DNA from: Archangium violaceum Cb vi76
GTDB lineage: Bacteria > Myxococcota > Myxococcia > Myxococcales > Myxococcaceae
DNA: 64,000 nt
Direction of reading: 5' to 3'
Assembly (NCBI RefSeq): GCF_000733295.1
Contig: NZ_JPMI01000080.1
Location: 5 to 64,004, forward strand
Below the pieces are notes generated by a model, which saw only the letters and a list, made by a program, of their open reading frames with translations, ran no database searches and was not told the DNA's origin. Shown piece after piece: positions 42,387 to 51,964 of this stretch; position 1 is the stretch's first letter, and each line of letters begins with the position of its first letter. Position numbers and translations under genes: made by a program.

Positions 42387-43793
42387 GTGGACTTGAAACG
42401 CAAGCTGGCCCGGCTTGGCGGTATCGGTCCTGGCGGGAAGCCGGGGGCGAAGCCGACTCCCGCCCCGGAAGCCCCGGCGGCCGAGGCCGCTGCTTCTCCC
42501 CCGGTGGAGGTGCCTCCCGCGCCCGTGGAGACGCCCGCCCCGGTGGAGCCCCGGAAGGAGCCGGACCCTCGCGTGGTGGCCCTGAAGCGGATGCTCGGAG
42601 ACTGGTCCGAGCGACAGGGCGCGGCGGTGGCTCGCCGGGGTCCCACGGAGGCACCGCGTCCGGGTCCTCTGCCCGTCGAGCTTCGGACGACTCCGCACGG
42701 CGTCATCCACGTCTCCGAGCGGCTGCTCCCACCGGAGCACCACCACGGCAGCGCTCCGCTCGCGGAGGCCCTGGACGTGGAGTCACCGCTGGTGGCGAGC
42801 CTCGCGTTGCAGCCGGGGCTGGCGGGCGTGGACTTCCAGCGGATGCTCTTCCTGGACACGGAGACGACAGGGCTCGCGGGAGGAACGGGCACCGTGCCCT
42901 TCCTGGTGGGCCTGGCGTGGTTCGAGGGCCGCTCGCTCCGGGTGCATCAGCTCTTCCTGAATCGGCTGGGCGAGGAAACGCCGATGCTGCGGGCCCTCGC
43001 CGAGCGCATGGCCGAGTCCTCCTGCCTGGTGACGTTCAACGGCAAGAGCTTCGACTGGCCGCTGCTGCGCACGCGCTTCGTGCTCAACCGCGTGAAGCCG
43101 CCCGCGGAGCTGCCGCACCTGGACCTGCTGCACTGCGCGCGCCGCGTCTTCAAGTACCGGGGCTCCGGGACGCGGCTGGTGCACCTGGAGGAGCAGGTGC
43201 TCGACTACCACCGCGTGGGGGACGTGGACGGGGCGCTGATTCCGGACCTCTACTTCCGCTTCCTGCGCGGGGCGGATGGCTCGGCGCTGACGCCGGTGCT
43301 GGAGCACAACGCGAACGACCTGTTGCTGCTGGCGGCGCTGCTGGGCGTGCTGGGGCGGCGCTTCCGGGCGAGTGGCGCCGAGGGCGAGGACCCGAGGGAT
43401 CTGCTGGGCTTCGCGGGCGTGGCGCTCCGGGCGCGGGACTACGAGCGGGCCCACGCCTTCGCCCGGGCCGCCGCGGCGGGAGACACGGGCGCGGTGGGCG
43501 CCGAGGCGCTCGCGATGGCTTCCCGCCTGTCGCGCCGGGTGGGGGATGACCGGACGGCGGTGGCGAACCTTCAGCGGGCGCTCGCGTCGGCGCGGGCGGA
43601 CCAGGTGGCGCCGCTGCACCTCTCGCTGGCCAAGCTGTACGAGCACGGCCTCAAGGATCTTCCGCGCGCCCTGCACCATGCGCGGCTCGCGGCGCCCGCC
43701 GAGAGCTCCGACGCACTGCGCCGCCGCATCGAGCGCCTGGAGCGCAAGCTCTCCCGGGTTTCTCGTGAGTACGCGTTGGACTTTGGCAAGTGA
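42387..43793 (+). CDS. mrfB: MrfB-like 3'-5' exonuclease (YprB, RNase H-like) with TPR tail
   Basis: The 468-residue protein has a proline/alanine-rich N-terminal linker, then an RNase H-like exonuclease domain at about 150-330. DEDDh-type residues appear in FLDTETTGLAGGTGT, VTFNGKSFDWPLLRTRF and EHNANDLL. The C-terminal third is helical and TPR-like (YERAHAFARAAAAG). The match is to Bacillus MrfB/YprB, the exonuclease partner of the helicase encoded directly upstream. The start is GTG at 42387, six bases after GAGG; the 12-base gap indicates one operon. Together they are read as a repair pair for bulky or crosslinked DNA. Confidence 0.88.
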   Translation: MDLKRKLARLGGIGPGGKPGAKPTPAPEAPAAEAAASPPVEVPPAPVETPAPVEPRKEPDPRVVALKRMLGDWSERQGAAVARRGPTEAPRPGPLPVELRTTPHGVIHVSERLLPPEHHHGSAPLAEALDVESPLVASLALQPGLAGVDFQRMLFLDTETTGLAGGTGTVPFLVGLAWFEGRSLRVHQLFLNRLGEETPMLRALAERMAESSCLVTFNGKSFDWPLLRTRFVLNRVKPPAELPHLDLLHCARRVFKYRGSGTRLVHLEEQVLDYHRVGDVDGALIPDLYFRFLRGADGSALTPVLEHNANDLLLLAALLGVLGRRFRASGAEGEDPRDLLGFAGVALRARDYERAHAFARAAAAGDTGAVGAEALAMASRLSRRVGDDRTAVANLQRALASARADQVAPLHLSLAKLYEHGLKDLPRALHHARLAAPAESSDALRRRIERLERKLSRVSREYALDFGK

Positions 43794-43815
43794 GAGGGAT
43801 TGGACAGCGGCGGGA

Positions 43816-45114
43816 TCAGCCGTGCAGGCCGAACAGCTCCGCGGTGACACGGGCCAGCAGCACATCTTCCTGCGCGGTGCCTACCGCCCGCAGGCGCGCC
43901 GTGGGCTCGTGCAACAGCTTGTTGATGATGGCCCGAGCCATGGCCTCGACGCTCTTGCGTTGCTTCTCGGAGAGCGAATCGCCGAGCGACGACAGGGTCC
44001 GTTCCGCCTCGGCGCGGGCGATGGTGTCGGCGTGCTGGCGCAGCCGGGAGAGGACGGGCACGCCGTCGCGCACGGCCCGCTCGCGCATGAAGCGGGCCAC
44101 TTCCTCGGAGACCAGCGCCTCCGCCTTCCGCGCCTCCTCGGCCCGGGCCGCCGCGTTCTCCAGGACGAAGCGCTGGATGTCGTCCACGTCCAGCACCCGC
44201 ACCCGCTTCATCGAGCCCACCTCGGGCGCGATGTCGCGCGGCACGGCCAGGTCCACCATGACGAGGGGCCGCTGACGCCCCTCGAGCGCTGGCGCCACGT
44301 TCTCCCGGGTGAAGAGCGGCACCGGTGAGGACGTACCGCTCACCACCACGTCCGCGGAGGCGAGCAGCGTGAACAGCTCCTCGAGGGGACGCGCGGTACC
44401 ACCCACCTCGGCGGCCAGGGACTCGGCGCGCGCGAGCGTGCGGTTGACCACCACCAGGCGGCCCACTCCCGCCCGCCGGAGGTGCCGCGCGGCCAGCGCC
44501 GACATCTCGCCCGCGCCCACCACCAGCACCGTCCGCTCCCCGAGCCCATCCCAGGCCTTGCTGGCGAGCGCCGCGGCCGCGCTGGCCATGGACGTGGCCG
44601 CCATGCCGATGGCCGTCTCCGTGCGCACCCGCTTGGCGCACCGGAAGGCCGCCGCGAACATGCGCGACAGCTCGCCGTGCACCGTGCCCGCGGCCTGGCT
44701 GTGCTCCAGGGCGTCCTTCACCTGGCCCAGCACCTGCGCCTCGCCCAGCACCATGGAGTCCAGGCTGGAGGCCACCCGGAAGAGGTGCGTGAGCGCGGCC
44801 TCGCCCCGGTGCTCGTAGAGCAGCCCGAGCACCTCCGGGCCTCCCATTCCGCCGAGCTCCTCCCGTGCCCGCTGGCGGGCCCGGGCCATGTCCGGCGAGG
44901 CCAGGTACAGCTCCACCCGGTTGCAGGTGGAGATGAGCAGGGCCTCGGCCGGGACCTGACCGAGCCGCCTCAGCAGCTCCACCTGCTGCTCCCCGGGCAT
45001 CGCCAGCCGCTCGCGGACCGTCAGCGGCGCCGTCCGGTAGGACAGCCCGATGCACAGCAACTCCACCGTCTTCGACGTCCTCGACGAGGAATGGCCTGGC
45101 TCGCGTGCGTTCAT
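43816..45114 (-). CDS. hemA: Glutamyl-tRNA reductase
   Basis: The 432-residue enzyme reduces glutamyl-tRNA to glutamate-1-semialdehyde, the first step of C5 tetrapyrrole synthesis. The catalytic cysteine is Cys64 in STCNRVELY. Other blocks are SLDSMVLGEAQVLGQVK, the NADPH motif VVGAGEMSALAARHL near 194 and LAVPRDIAPEV. The C-terminal dimerisation helix is present. Fourteen residues precede the usual N-terminus; an internal start is possible. It converges with the mrfB-like gene at 22 bases. hemH lies in the same window but is not linked. Confidence 0.95.
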   Translation of the reverse strand: MNAREPGHSSSRTSKTVELLCIGLSYRTAPLTVRERLAMPGEQQVELLRRLGQVPAEALLISTCNRVELYLASPDMARARQRAREELGGMGGPEVLGLLYEHRGEAALTHLFRVASSLDSMVLGEAQVLGQVKDALEHSQAAGTVHGELSRMFAAAFRCAKRVRTETAIGMAATSMASAAAALASKAWDGLGERTVLVVGAGEMSALAARHLRRAGVGRLVVVNRTLARAESLAAEVGGTARPLEELFTLLASADVVVSGTSSPVPLFTRENVAPALEGRQRPLVMVDLAVPRDIAPEVGSMKRVRVLDVDDIQRFVLENAAARAEEARKAEALVSEEVARFMRERAVRDGVPVLSRLRQHADTIARAEAERTLSSLGDSLSEKQRKSVEAMARAIINKLLHEPTARLRAVGTAQEDVLLARVTAELFGLHG

Positions 45115-45151
45115 GGTCCGTTCCGCTCCGGGTGGATGCTGAAGAAAAAGA

Positions 45152-45179
45152 GGGGGCCCTCACCTGAATGAGGGCCCCC
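45152..45179 (-). terminator. Rho-independent terminator of the haem peroxidase gene
   Basis: A perfect 11-bp stem (45152-45162 with 45169-45179) closes a six-base loop. Read on the minus strand, the stem is followed by CTCTTTTTCTT, a good T-tract. It begins 11 bases past the stop codon of the peroxidase gene. This is the clearest intrinsic terminator in the window. Confidence 0.9.
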
Positions 45180-45189
45180 GTTCAGGGTG

Positions 45190-46692
45190 TTACGGCGTCG
45201 GGGCCGGAGCAGGCGCCGGCGGAGGCACCAACGGCACGCCCGCGAACTTCAACAGGTCCGCCATGAGGAACTTGCCCTCGGAGTTGGCGAGCTCCGGCTT
45301 CCAGCACGGGTTGGCGTTGAGGAACGAGAACCGGTCACCCCGGAGCACGCCGACGAAGACCTCGGCCACGATGCGCGCGCCCACCGGCCCGAGCCGCCTA
45401 CCCTCGTTGTCCTTCTCCAGCTGCGCTTCCCGGAGGATGTAGTACCAGGGCGGGCTGGAGGTCTCGAACCCGACACCGAGACTCTTCAGCTCATCGAGCT
45501 TCAGGGGCCTGATGCCCAGGCGCCTCGCCATGGCCTGGCCCGAGGGGAGCCGGAGGGCCAGGCTCCGCAGCAGGTTGCGCTGCGCGAGCGACTGGGGATT
45601 GGTGATGGAGCCCACGCCGTCTCCACCCACCTGGCCTGGCGCCCCGATGAGCAGCTTGAAGAGCGGGGTCGACAGGCGCGGGTCGATGCGCTTGCTGGGC
45701 ACGGGGGTGATTCCACTCGAGCCCGCCAGTCCCTCGAAGAACCGCGCCCACTCCACGAACCGCCGGGTGGCGCGCTTGCCCCCGCGCAGATCGGCCGGGT
45801 CCGCCGCATTCGGGTCCAGGGTGTCGTTGAAGATGCCCGCGCCGAAGCCGGCGTTGAGTCCGTAGCCGGGGCGCACCTGGCTGTGCCCGAAGCGGTAGGC
45901 GGCGACCGAGAACTCCACCGGGATATAGGGCTCGTGCCTCCACCGGAAGATGCGCTCCCGTGGGCGGTCGTCCAGCACATCCTTCAACACCTCCAGCCCG
46001 ACGGTCCTCGGGAGGAAGTCATGGAGGATGATCCACTGGTAGTGCCAGCGCACCATCCGCTGGGCCTTGTCGAAGACCTGCGGGTCGTTGGGGTTCTTCT
46101 TGCGCAGGTGATCCACCACGGCGTTGTGGAACTTGAGCATGGCCAGGTGGAACTGCGAGACGATGGTGTTCTCGTCGTTGCGTGGATCCCCGATGAGCGC
46201 GGTGTTCTGGCTGTTGCGCGGCATGTCGTCGTTGGAGTCCGGACCGCCGAGCTTCTCGATGAGGAACTTGGCTGGATCCCTGCTGTCATAGAGGTGGCGC
46301 GAGATCCGGGGTCCGGAGCCGTACACGTTGTCCAACTCGAACGCCGGCGTGCGGAAGTTCTCGATGGCCTCCGGATCGTTCTGCCGCTCCAGGATGGAGG
46401 TCGGATCGAACGTCAGATCGTGATCGACGAACTGCCCGAAGAACGTGAAGCCCGCGGGGATGGTCTCGTTGTCGATGTTGCTGGCATTGGGGCCAGGGGG
46501 CTGGCCGGGCGGGGGATCCTGGGCGTCCATCAGCCCCCCGATCTTGCCCAGTTCGAAGAGCGCCTCGCGGACCTTCGCGGTGTCGGGTGCGAAGACCGGC
46601 AGCCCCGGAAAGAGCCGGCCGAAGCGGCCGCGGTCGTGGAATTGCGACTCGGGAGGGTTGTGGCCGCGAATCTGGGTTTCACCGTGCAACAT
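45190..46692 (-). CDS. Animal-type haem peroxidase
   Basis: The 500-residue protein belongs to the peroxidase-cyclooxygenase superfamily. The distal histidine is His91 in FFGQFVDHDLTFD and the proximal histidine is His270 in YRFGHSQVRPGY. The conserved FHNAVVDHLR helix lies near 173 and an arginine-rich block follows. The ATG at 46692 is preferred because GGAG stands nine bases upstream; a start at 46725 lacks such a site. There is no signal peptide, so export would need another route. It ends in a proline/alanine tail (PPPAPAPAPTP). Likely activity is hydrogen-peroxide-dependent oxidation or halogenation; the substrate is unknown. Confidence 0.93.
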   Translation of the reverse strand: MLHGETQIRGHNPPESQFHDRGRFGRLFPGLPVFAPDTAKVREALFELGKIGGLMDAQDPPPGQPPGPNASNIDNETIPAGFTFFGQFVDHDLTFDPTSILERQNDPEAIENFRTPAFELDNVYGSGPRISRHLYDSRDPAKFLIEKLGGPDSNDDMPRNSQNTALIGDPRNDENTIVSQFHLAMLKFHNAVVDHLRKKNPNDPQVFDKAQRMVRWHYQWIILHDFLPRTVGLEVLKDVLDDRPRERIFRWRHEPYIPVEFSVAAYRFGHSQVRPGYGLNAGFGAGIFNDTLDPNAADPADLRGGKRATRRFVEWARFFEGLAGSSGITPVPSKRIDPRLSTPLFKLLIGAPGQVGGDGVGSITNPQSLAQRNLLRSLALRLPSGQAMARRLGIRPLKLDELKSLGVGFETSSPPWYYILREAQLEKDNEGRRLGPVGARIVAEVFVGVLRGDRFSFLNANPCWKPELANSEGKFLMADLLKFAGVPLVPPPAPAPAPTP

Positions 46693-46921
46693 CGTGGTTG
46701 CTCCTGACGACAGGACGCCGTGCACTGCTCAGGAGGCAACGTGAGGGCGTCCCGGTCATTGAGGTTCCGCCTCCTGCTGCGGGGATAGAGAAAAAGGGAT
46801 TTCGATGTGACGGGCCGTGCGGGAGTTCTTGGCCCGGAAGGACTCCCGGAGCTTGCCCGCCCGCTCAGCGAGCGCTCCAGCAGCGGGCGCCTCGGGTCTT
46901 CAGGGGAGGAGTAGGTGCCGC

Positions 46922-48481
46922 TCAGCCGATGGCGGTCTGGGGCTGGGACTCGAGGCCCTGGAGGACCGAATCCACTTGCTGGCGGGAGAGGGCCTCGTAG
47001 AGCTCCGCGCGGAGCTCTTCCTGGCGGTCATCGAGGCGGCGCTGGGAGTGCAGCCAGTCGAGCCGGGCCAGGAGGGAGGCGGCGCGTCCCAGGGGGCTGC
47101 GCGCGGCCTCGTCGCGGATGGCGAGGATGCGCGAGATGTTCTCCGGCTGGAAGGGGCCGTGGAAGCCCGTCTGCGAGTCCATGTACCGCAGGATTTGAGC
47201 GCCGCCGATGCCCACGCCGTCCACGCCGGTGTAGACGGCCAGGGGGATGTGGGGGAAGCGGAAGCCCGCGGAGAAGTAGGTGCGCAGCCCGCGTTCGTGG
47301 GCGCGGTGGACGAGCTCGAGCGCCTCGGCGTGGGTGAGCTGCTCCATCACCGGGAGGCTGGGGTAGGTGTCCGCGGCGCCGTCCCAGGTGACCTTGTCGA
47401 AGCCGCCCTCCTTGACGAGCTCGATGCCCAGCAGGCCGATCTCCTTGCGGTCCACCACGACGCGCGAGCGGCCATCGCGGTCATCCACCAGGGGCGTGTT
47501 GAGGTTGAAGGCGGCGGACAGGAGCTGGGTGCGCGAGTCACGCAGGATGTTGCTGCGCAGGCAGCGCATGAACTCGATGATCTGCGAGGCCGTCATGCGA
47601 TCCATGGCGACCTTGCACTCGGCCACGCCCATCTGGAACATGGCGGTGCAGGTGCCGGACATGGTCTGCACGGTCTTCCATAGGTCCAGGTGGAACTTGC
47701 CGCTGTCGAACATGGGCCGGCCGATGAAGCTGGTCACCGGCGCGCGGCCGGCCACGTGCAGCCGCACCTTGGCCACGTTGAGGATGCGGGGGATGCGGTA
47801 GGACTCCACGGACTCGCGGCCCTGGTGACCGCGCTCCAGGTGCTCCACGTGGACGAGCACGCCGCGCATCCAGTCCTCGCGGGTGGTGGTGCCGGCGAGG
47901 TGGCCCTCGCCCGGGTCGGTGACGGACATGTACGTCTGCGTGTCGCCGAAGCCGGGGAGGGGCAGGGGCTTGTAGGGCAACTGCAGGCGGGCCCCGTTGG
48001 CGAGCGCCTCGTGGGCCATGTGGATGGCCAGCTTCTCGCGGCGGGTGGGCTTGCGGCGCTCGCGGCGCAGGTCGTCGATGAGGAGGGAGACTTCCTCGAG
48101 CTGGGTGGGGTGCCGCGCGTCGGTGCGCAACCCATCGGCGTCCTCGACCGCTACATCGCCCAGCCACTGCTCCGAGGCGTCCATCACCGCGTCGTACATC
48201 TCCAGGAGGCTGGCGTCGGGCATCCGCCGGAGCAGGACGCGCATGGACTCGGCGAAGTCGCGGAGCTGGCCGTGGTCGGCGACGAGCTTCTCCAGCTCCA
48301 CTTCCACCTGGGCCATCAGTTCCTGGAGGGTCTGCGGCCGGAAGACGGAGATGGGCTCGCGCTTGCGGAACTTGCCCGTGCTGGAGCGGATGGCCTGCGT
48401 CCTCATTCCATCGATCAGCGACACCATCTGCCCGAGGATCAGTCGGCGAGCCTCATCCTCGTTCCACCTCATCATGCTCAT
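46922..48481 (-). CDS. Conserved-looking protein of unknown function, 519 residues
   Basis: I do not recognise this protein. It is soluble and has no signal peptide. The N-terminal 160 residues are helical and charged; the second half has an alternating strand-helix pattern with VVVDRKEIGLLGIELVKEGG, then LPVMEQLTHAEALELVHRA and VYTGVDGVGIGGAQIL. The latter resembles the last strands of a TIM barrel with a phosphate-binding GIGG turn. A cysteine/methionine-rich stretch, GTCTAMFQMGVAECK, lies near residue 270. It stands alone, between the peroxidase and an aminotransferase gene on the same strand. A metabolic enzyme is possible but unproven. Confidence 0.75.
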   Translation of the reverse strand: MSMMRWNEDEARRLILGQMVSLIDGMRTQAIRSSTGKFRKREPISVFRPQTLQELMAQVEVELEKLVADHGQLRDFAESMRVLLRRMPDASLLEMYDAVMDASEQWLGDVAVEDADGLRTDARHPTQLEEVSLLIDDLRRERRKPTRREKLAIHMAHEALANGARLQLPYKPLPLPGFGDTQTYMSVTDPGEGHLAGTTTREDWMRGVLVHVEHLERGHQGRESVESYRIPRILNVAKVRLHVAGRAPVTSFIGRPMFDSGKFHLDLWKTVQTMSGTCTAMFQMGVAECKVAMDRMTASQIIEFMRCLRSNILRDSRTQLLSAAFNLNTPLVDDRDGRSRVVVDRKEIGLLGIELVKEGGFDKVTWDGAADTYPSLPVMEQLTHAEALELVHRAHERGLRTYFSAGFRFPHIPLAVYTGVDGVGIGGAQILRYMDSQTGFHGPFQPENISRILAIRDEAARSPLGRAASLLARLDWLHSQRRLDDRQEELRAELYEALSRQQVDSVLQGLESQPQTAIG

Positions 48482-48616
48482 TACGGATGCTCCGGATATG
48501 GGATTGATGGGAGGCCGGTGCTCGGTGTGTGCACTTCAGGCCACCCATTTCGTATGGAGTATCCGGAGAGGGATTTGTGAGCGCGGCGCCGGGAGCCGGG
48601 CCGCGTTCCCAGGGAA

Positions 48617-49882
48617 TCAGCCGCCGGTGTGGCGGAGGACCAGGGCTTCCAGGCGGCTCAGGGCCTTGTCCAGCACCTCCATGGAGGGGCCGAAGGACAG
48701 GCGCACGTAGCTGCGGAAGCGCGAGGGGCGGGCGCGCCGCTTGCCGGGGTTCACGTCGAAGAATTCCCCGGGCACGGTGATGATCTTCTCGTCCAACGCG
48801 GCGCGGAAGAAGCCCATGCCGTCATTGAGAGGCGCGGGCAGTCCGGCCACGTTGCCCCAGACGTAGAAGGTGCCATCCGGCGGGCGGTCCGTACGGATGC
48901 CCAGCCGCTCCAGGCGCGAGTGGAAGCGGTCCCGCTTCTCGCGGAAGTGCTGGTGGATGGCGAGCGTCTCCTTCACCACCACCTGCTCGTCCAGCAGGGG
49001 AATGGCGGCGCGCTGGAGGGGCCGGCTGCCACCGCCGTCGAGGAAGCTGCCCGCGCTGGACACCGCGTCGATGACCTGGCGCGGACCCAGGGTCCACGTC
49101 ATGCGCCAGCCCGGGTAGCGCCAGTTCTTGGTGAAGCCGTCGAAGAGGACGACGGGGTCCTTGTTGACGTCCTCCACGTAGCGGGCGGCGCTCTCCAGGG
49201 GCAACTGTCCGGGGCGGCCCGTCCAGAGGTAGTGAGAGTAGAACTCGTCGATGAGCAGCGTGCACTCCAGCTCCCGGGCGACGCCCACCCAGCGCGCCAG
49301 CTCCTCGCCCTGCACCAGCTTGCCGGTGGGGTTGCAGGGGTTGGAGAAGAGCAGGGCGGAGAGGCCACGGCCCTGGATTTCCCGGCGCAGATCCTCGTGG
49401 GTGAAGGCGTAGCCGCGCTCGCCCTCGAGGAGGATGGGGATGGAGGTGAAGGCCTTGAAGACGTCCAGCAGCTCCTCGTAGGCGGTGTAGTCCGGGAGGA
49501 AGTGGCCGAGGTTGACGGTGCCGAGGCTGGCCGCCGCGCGGGTGAGGGCGGCCCGGCCACCGCCGGAGAGCGAGACGTTCTCGGCGGAGTACTGGCCAGG
49601 CATGCCGCGCCGGTAGAGCCGGTTGTAGAGGGAGGCGATGGCCTCGCGCACTTCCCAGAGGCCGGCCACGGGGGCGTACTCCAGGTCGTTCACGTCCACG
49701 GTGACGCTGCCGATGCGCGGCGGGGCGCCGGGCAGCTCACCCGTCTCGGGCTGGCCCTGGCCGAGGTTGCACCAATCGGGGTCTCCAGCGCGGTAGCCGC
49801 GGCGCGTGGCCTCGGTGGTGACGTAGATGACGCCCGTGCGCGGCACGGTGCGGAACGCGGGCAGGGAAGTGTCGTCGCTCAC
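48617..49882 (-). CDS. Class I/II PLP-dependent aminotransferase
   Basis: The 421-residue protein is a fold type I aminotransferase. Visible blocks are CNLGQGQPETGELPG near the start, LLFSNPCNPTGKLV for substrate and PLP contacts, and the Schiff-base lysine in DGFTKNWRYPGWR near 252. The C-terminal arginine block reads SYVRLSFG. Length is normal. It transfers amino groups between an amino acid and a keto acid, but the substrate cannot be told. It lies 10 bases after... in map order just beyond the end of the alpha/beta hydrolase gene (49893), transcribed in the same direction, so it may extend the polyhydroxyalkanoate operon. Confidence 0.9.
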   Translation of the reverse strand: MSDDTSLPAFRTVPRTGVIYVTTEATRRGYRAGDPDWCNLGQGQPETGELPGAPPRIGSVTVDVNDLEYAPVAGLWEVREAIASLYNRLYRRGMPGQYSAENVSLSGGGRAALTRAAASLGTVNLGHFLPDYTAYEELLDVFKAFTSIPILLEGERGYAFTHEDLRREIQGRGLSALLFSNPCNPTGKLVQGEELARWVGVARELECTLLIDEFYSHYLWTGRPGQLPLESAARYVEDVNKDPVVLFDGFTKNWRYPGWRMTWTLGPRQVIDAVSSAGSFLDGGGSRPLQRAAIPLLDEQVVVKETLAIHQHFREKRDRFHSRLERLGIRTDRPPDGTFYVWGNVAGLPAPLNDGMGFFRAALDEKIITVPGEFFDVNPGKRRARPSRFRSYVRLSFGPSMEVLDKALSRLEALVLRHTGG

Positions 49883-49892
49883 GCCCGGGACG

Positions 49893-50786
49893 CTAGCGGA
49901 GTGTGGTGAGGATGTCCTTCCAGTTCGAGTAGAGGGAGAAGTGTCCTCCGCCTGGCAGGAAGTGGGGCACGGTGTGGGGGATGCGCGCGTGCAGGTAGCG
50001 CCCCATCTGCAGCGGCACGATGGAGTCTCCCTCCCAGTACCAGAGGTGCACCGGGATGCGGATGTCCTCCAGCGGGAAGCCCCACGGCGAGGTGAGCAGC
50101 CGGGCCTCTTGAATCATCCCCTGCACGCCCTGGCGCGAGGCCTCGAAGCGGAAGCCCTTCACCTGTTTGGAGATGGCGGGGTCCGACAGCACGGCCCGGT
50201 CATCCGCCGAGCACTCCTTCATCAGCGCGACCAGGGCGGAGTCGGGCCTGCGGCGGACGCTCCGGTCATGCAGGCGCATCACCGGCTCCAGCAGCCAGCC
50301 CGGCCACATGGCCATGCTGTAGGCCGCGCGGTAGTCCCGGTTGACGCCCGCCATGGCGTCGCTGCGGTTGAAGGGGGCCGAGCCGGAGATGATGGCCGCG
50401 CCCGACAGCCGCTCGCCCAGGCGGTACGCGCAGGCCGCCACGTAGGGGCCTCCCGCGGACACGCCCATCACCGCGAAGCGGCCCAGCCCCAGCTCGTTGG
50501 CCAGTTGCTCGATGTCCGCCGGCATGTCCAGCAGCGTGCGGCCCTTCTTGAAGTCCGAGTGCCCGTAGCCCGGACGGTCCGGGGTGATGAGCCGGATGCC
50601 CAGGCTGGCGGTGAGCTCGTCATCCGGGTGCCGCATGTAGCGCGAGCCCGGATTGCCGTGCATGAAGATGACCGGCATGCCCTCCATGCTCCCGGACTCG
50701 ACGTAGGCCAGCCTGCGCCCGTCGCGCAGCCGCACCGCGCCCTCTCGCGACCGCACCTGGACCTCTCGCACCTGTGCTTCGTTCAT
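49893..50786 (-). CDS. Alpha/beta hydrolase coupled to phaC
   Basis: The 297-residue protein is an alpha/beta hydrolase. The oxyanion block is FMHGNPGSRYM, the nucleophile elbow is GVSAGG near residue 116, and HFLPGGGHFS near the C-terminus supplies the catalytic histidine. Its ATG overlaps the TGA of phaC (ATGA), so its product is made with the synthase. It may hydrolyse polyhydroxyalkanoate or its oligomers, or protect from misprimed acyl chains, but general esterase activity is equally possible. No signal peptide is present, consistent with an intracellular, granule-related role. Confidence 0.88.
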   Translation of the reverse strand: MNEAQVREVQVRSREGAVRLRDGRRLAYVESGSMEGMPVIFMHGNPGSRYMRHPDDELTASLGIRLITPDRPGYGHSDFKKGRTLLDMPADIEQLANELGLGRFAVMGVSAGGPYVAACAYRLGERLSGAAIISGSAPFNRSDAMAGVNRDYRAAYSMAMWPGWLLEPVMRLHDRSVRRRPDSALVALMKECSADDRAVLSDPAISKQVKGFRFEASRQGVQGMIQEARLLTSPWGFPLEDIRIPVHLWYWEGDSIVPLQMGRYLHARIPHTVPHFLPGGGHFSLYSNWKDILTTLR

Positions 50787-51919
50787 TCCCCTCCCTCCAT
50801 GGGCCGCGAGCGCTGACTCATCCAGCCGTCGATGCGCGGCCACACCTTCACCGGCGACTTGCTGGAGGCCGACAGGCCGATGTGGCCCACCGGGAAGTGC
50901 ATCGTCTCGCAGTCCTTCGTGCCCAGCAGGCCTGGCAGCGGCTCGCTCATGGCCGGCGGGGCGATGTTGTCCTGCTCCGCGATGATGTTGAGCACGGGGC
51001 AGCGGATGCGGCTCAGGTCCACCCGCTCGCCGCCCACCTCCATGCGGTTCTGGCAGAAGAGGTTCTGCTGGTAGCAGTCGCGCATGTATTGCCGGTACAC
51101 CTCGCCCGGAAAGGGCACGGCATCCGAGCCCCAGCGCTCCAGCGCGAGGAAGGTGGTGACGAAGGCCGGGTCGTCGATCTGCCGGCACAGGTCGAGCCAC
51201 TTGGTGATGCGCTGGACGGGGCCGGCCATGAAGAAGCCGCTCTCCAGCACGTAGGTGGGCACGTTGCCGTAGGCGTCCACCAGTGAGTCCACGTCGAAGT
51301 GCTGTGGCTGCGTCCACAGCGAGTAGACACCGCCCTTGCTGAAGTCCACCGGGGTGGCTTGCACCACCAGGTTGCGCACGCCCTCGGGGTGGAGCGCGGT
51401 ATAGGCGAGCGCCATGGTGCCGCCCATGCAGTAGCCGTAGAGCGTCACGTCGTCGCTGCCACTCACGCGCTGTGTCCAGCGCACGGCGGTGCGGATGTGG
51501 CCGCCGAGCAGCTCGCTCCAGGTGAGGTGCTGCTCCTCCTGGCCGGCGATACCCCAGTCGATGGCGTAGACGTCGTAGCCCTGGCGGGTGAGGTACTCGA
51601 TGAGGCTGCGGCCGGGCAGGAAGTCGAGGATGTACCAGCGGTTGATGAGCGAGTAGACGAAGAGGATGGGCGTGCGGTAGCGGCGCCGGGGCGAGGCGTA
51701 GCGCAACAGGCGCATGCTGCCGCGCGTGTACACCACCGAGTGCGGCGTGGGGCTGATGGGCGGCTCACGGACCCCGGCGGCCTTCTCGAAGATGGGCTTG
51801 AGGTAGGGGTACGGATTGATGGAGCGGTCCTGCAGGGCCTGCGCGAGCGAGCGCGAGACGTCCACCTGCGACGAGACGAACGAGCGGATCCGCTGGAAGG
51901 CTTGGGCGGGCCGATTCAC
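50783..51919 (-). CDS. phaC: Class III-type poly(3-hydroxyalkanoate) synthase subunit PhaC
   Basis: The 378-residue enzyme polymerises hydroxyacyl-CoA into storage polyester. Its lipase-like box has cysteine as nucleophile, GYCMGG near residue 163; the catalytic aspartate lies in IIAEQDNIAPP and the histidine in FPVGHIGLS. The block VYSLINRWYILDFLPGRS and YDVYAIDWG fit PhaC. The length matches class III enzymes, which need a PhaE partner; the coiled-coil gene 45 bases upstream is the candidate. It ends in an ATGA overlap with the hydrolase gene. Confidence 0.92.
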   Translation of the reverse strand: MNRPAQAFQRIRSFVSSQVDVSRSLAQALQDRSINPYPYLKPIFEKAAGVREPPISPTPHSVVYTRGSMRLLRYASPRRRYRTPILFVYSLINRWYILDFLPGRSLIEYLTRQGYDVYAIDWGIAGQEEQHLTWSELLGGHIRTAVRWTQRVSGSDDVTLYGYCMGGTMALAYTALHPEGVRNLVVQATPVDFSKGGVYSLWTQPQHFDVDSLVDAYGNVPTYVLESGFFMAGPVQRITKWLDLCRQIDDPAFVTTFLALERWGSDAVPFPGEVYRQYMRDCYQQNLFCQNRMEVGGERVDLSRIRCPVLNIIAEQDNIAPPAMSEPLPGLLGTKDCETMHFPVGHIGLSASSKSPVKVWPRIDGWMSQRSRPMEGGE

Positions 51920-51964
51920 GGGAGGGCTCCAGGGGGAGGAATGCCGGCGAGCATGGCGGGGAAC

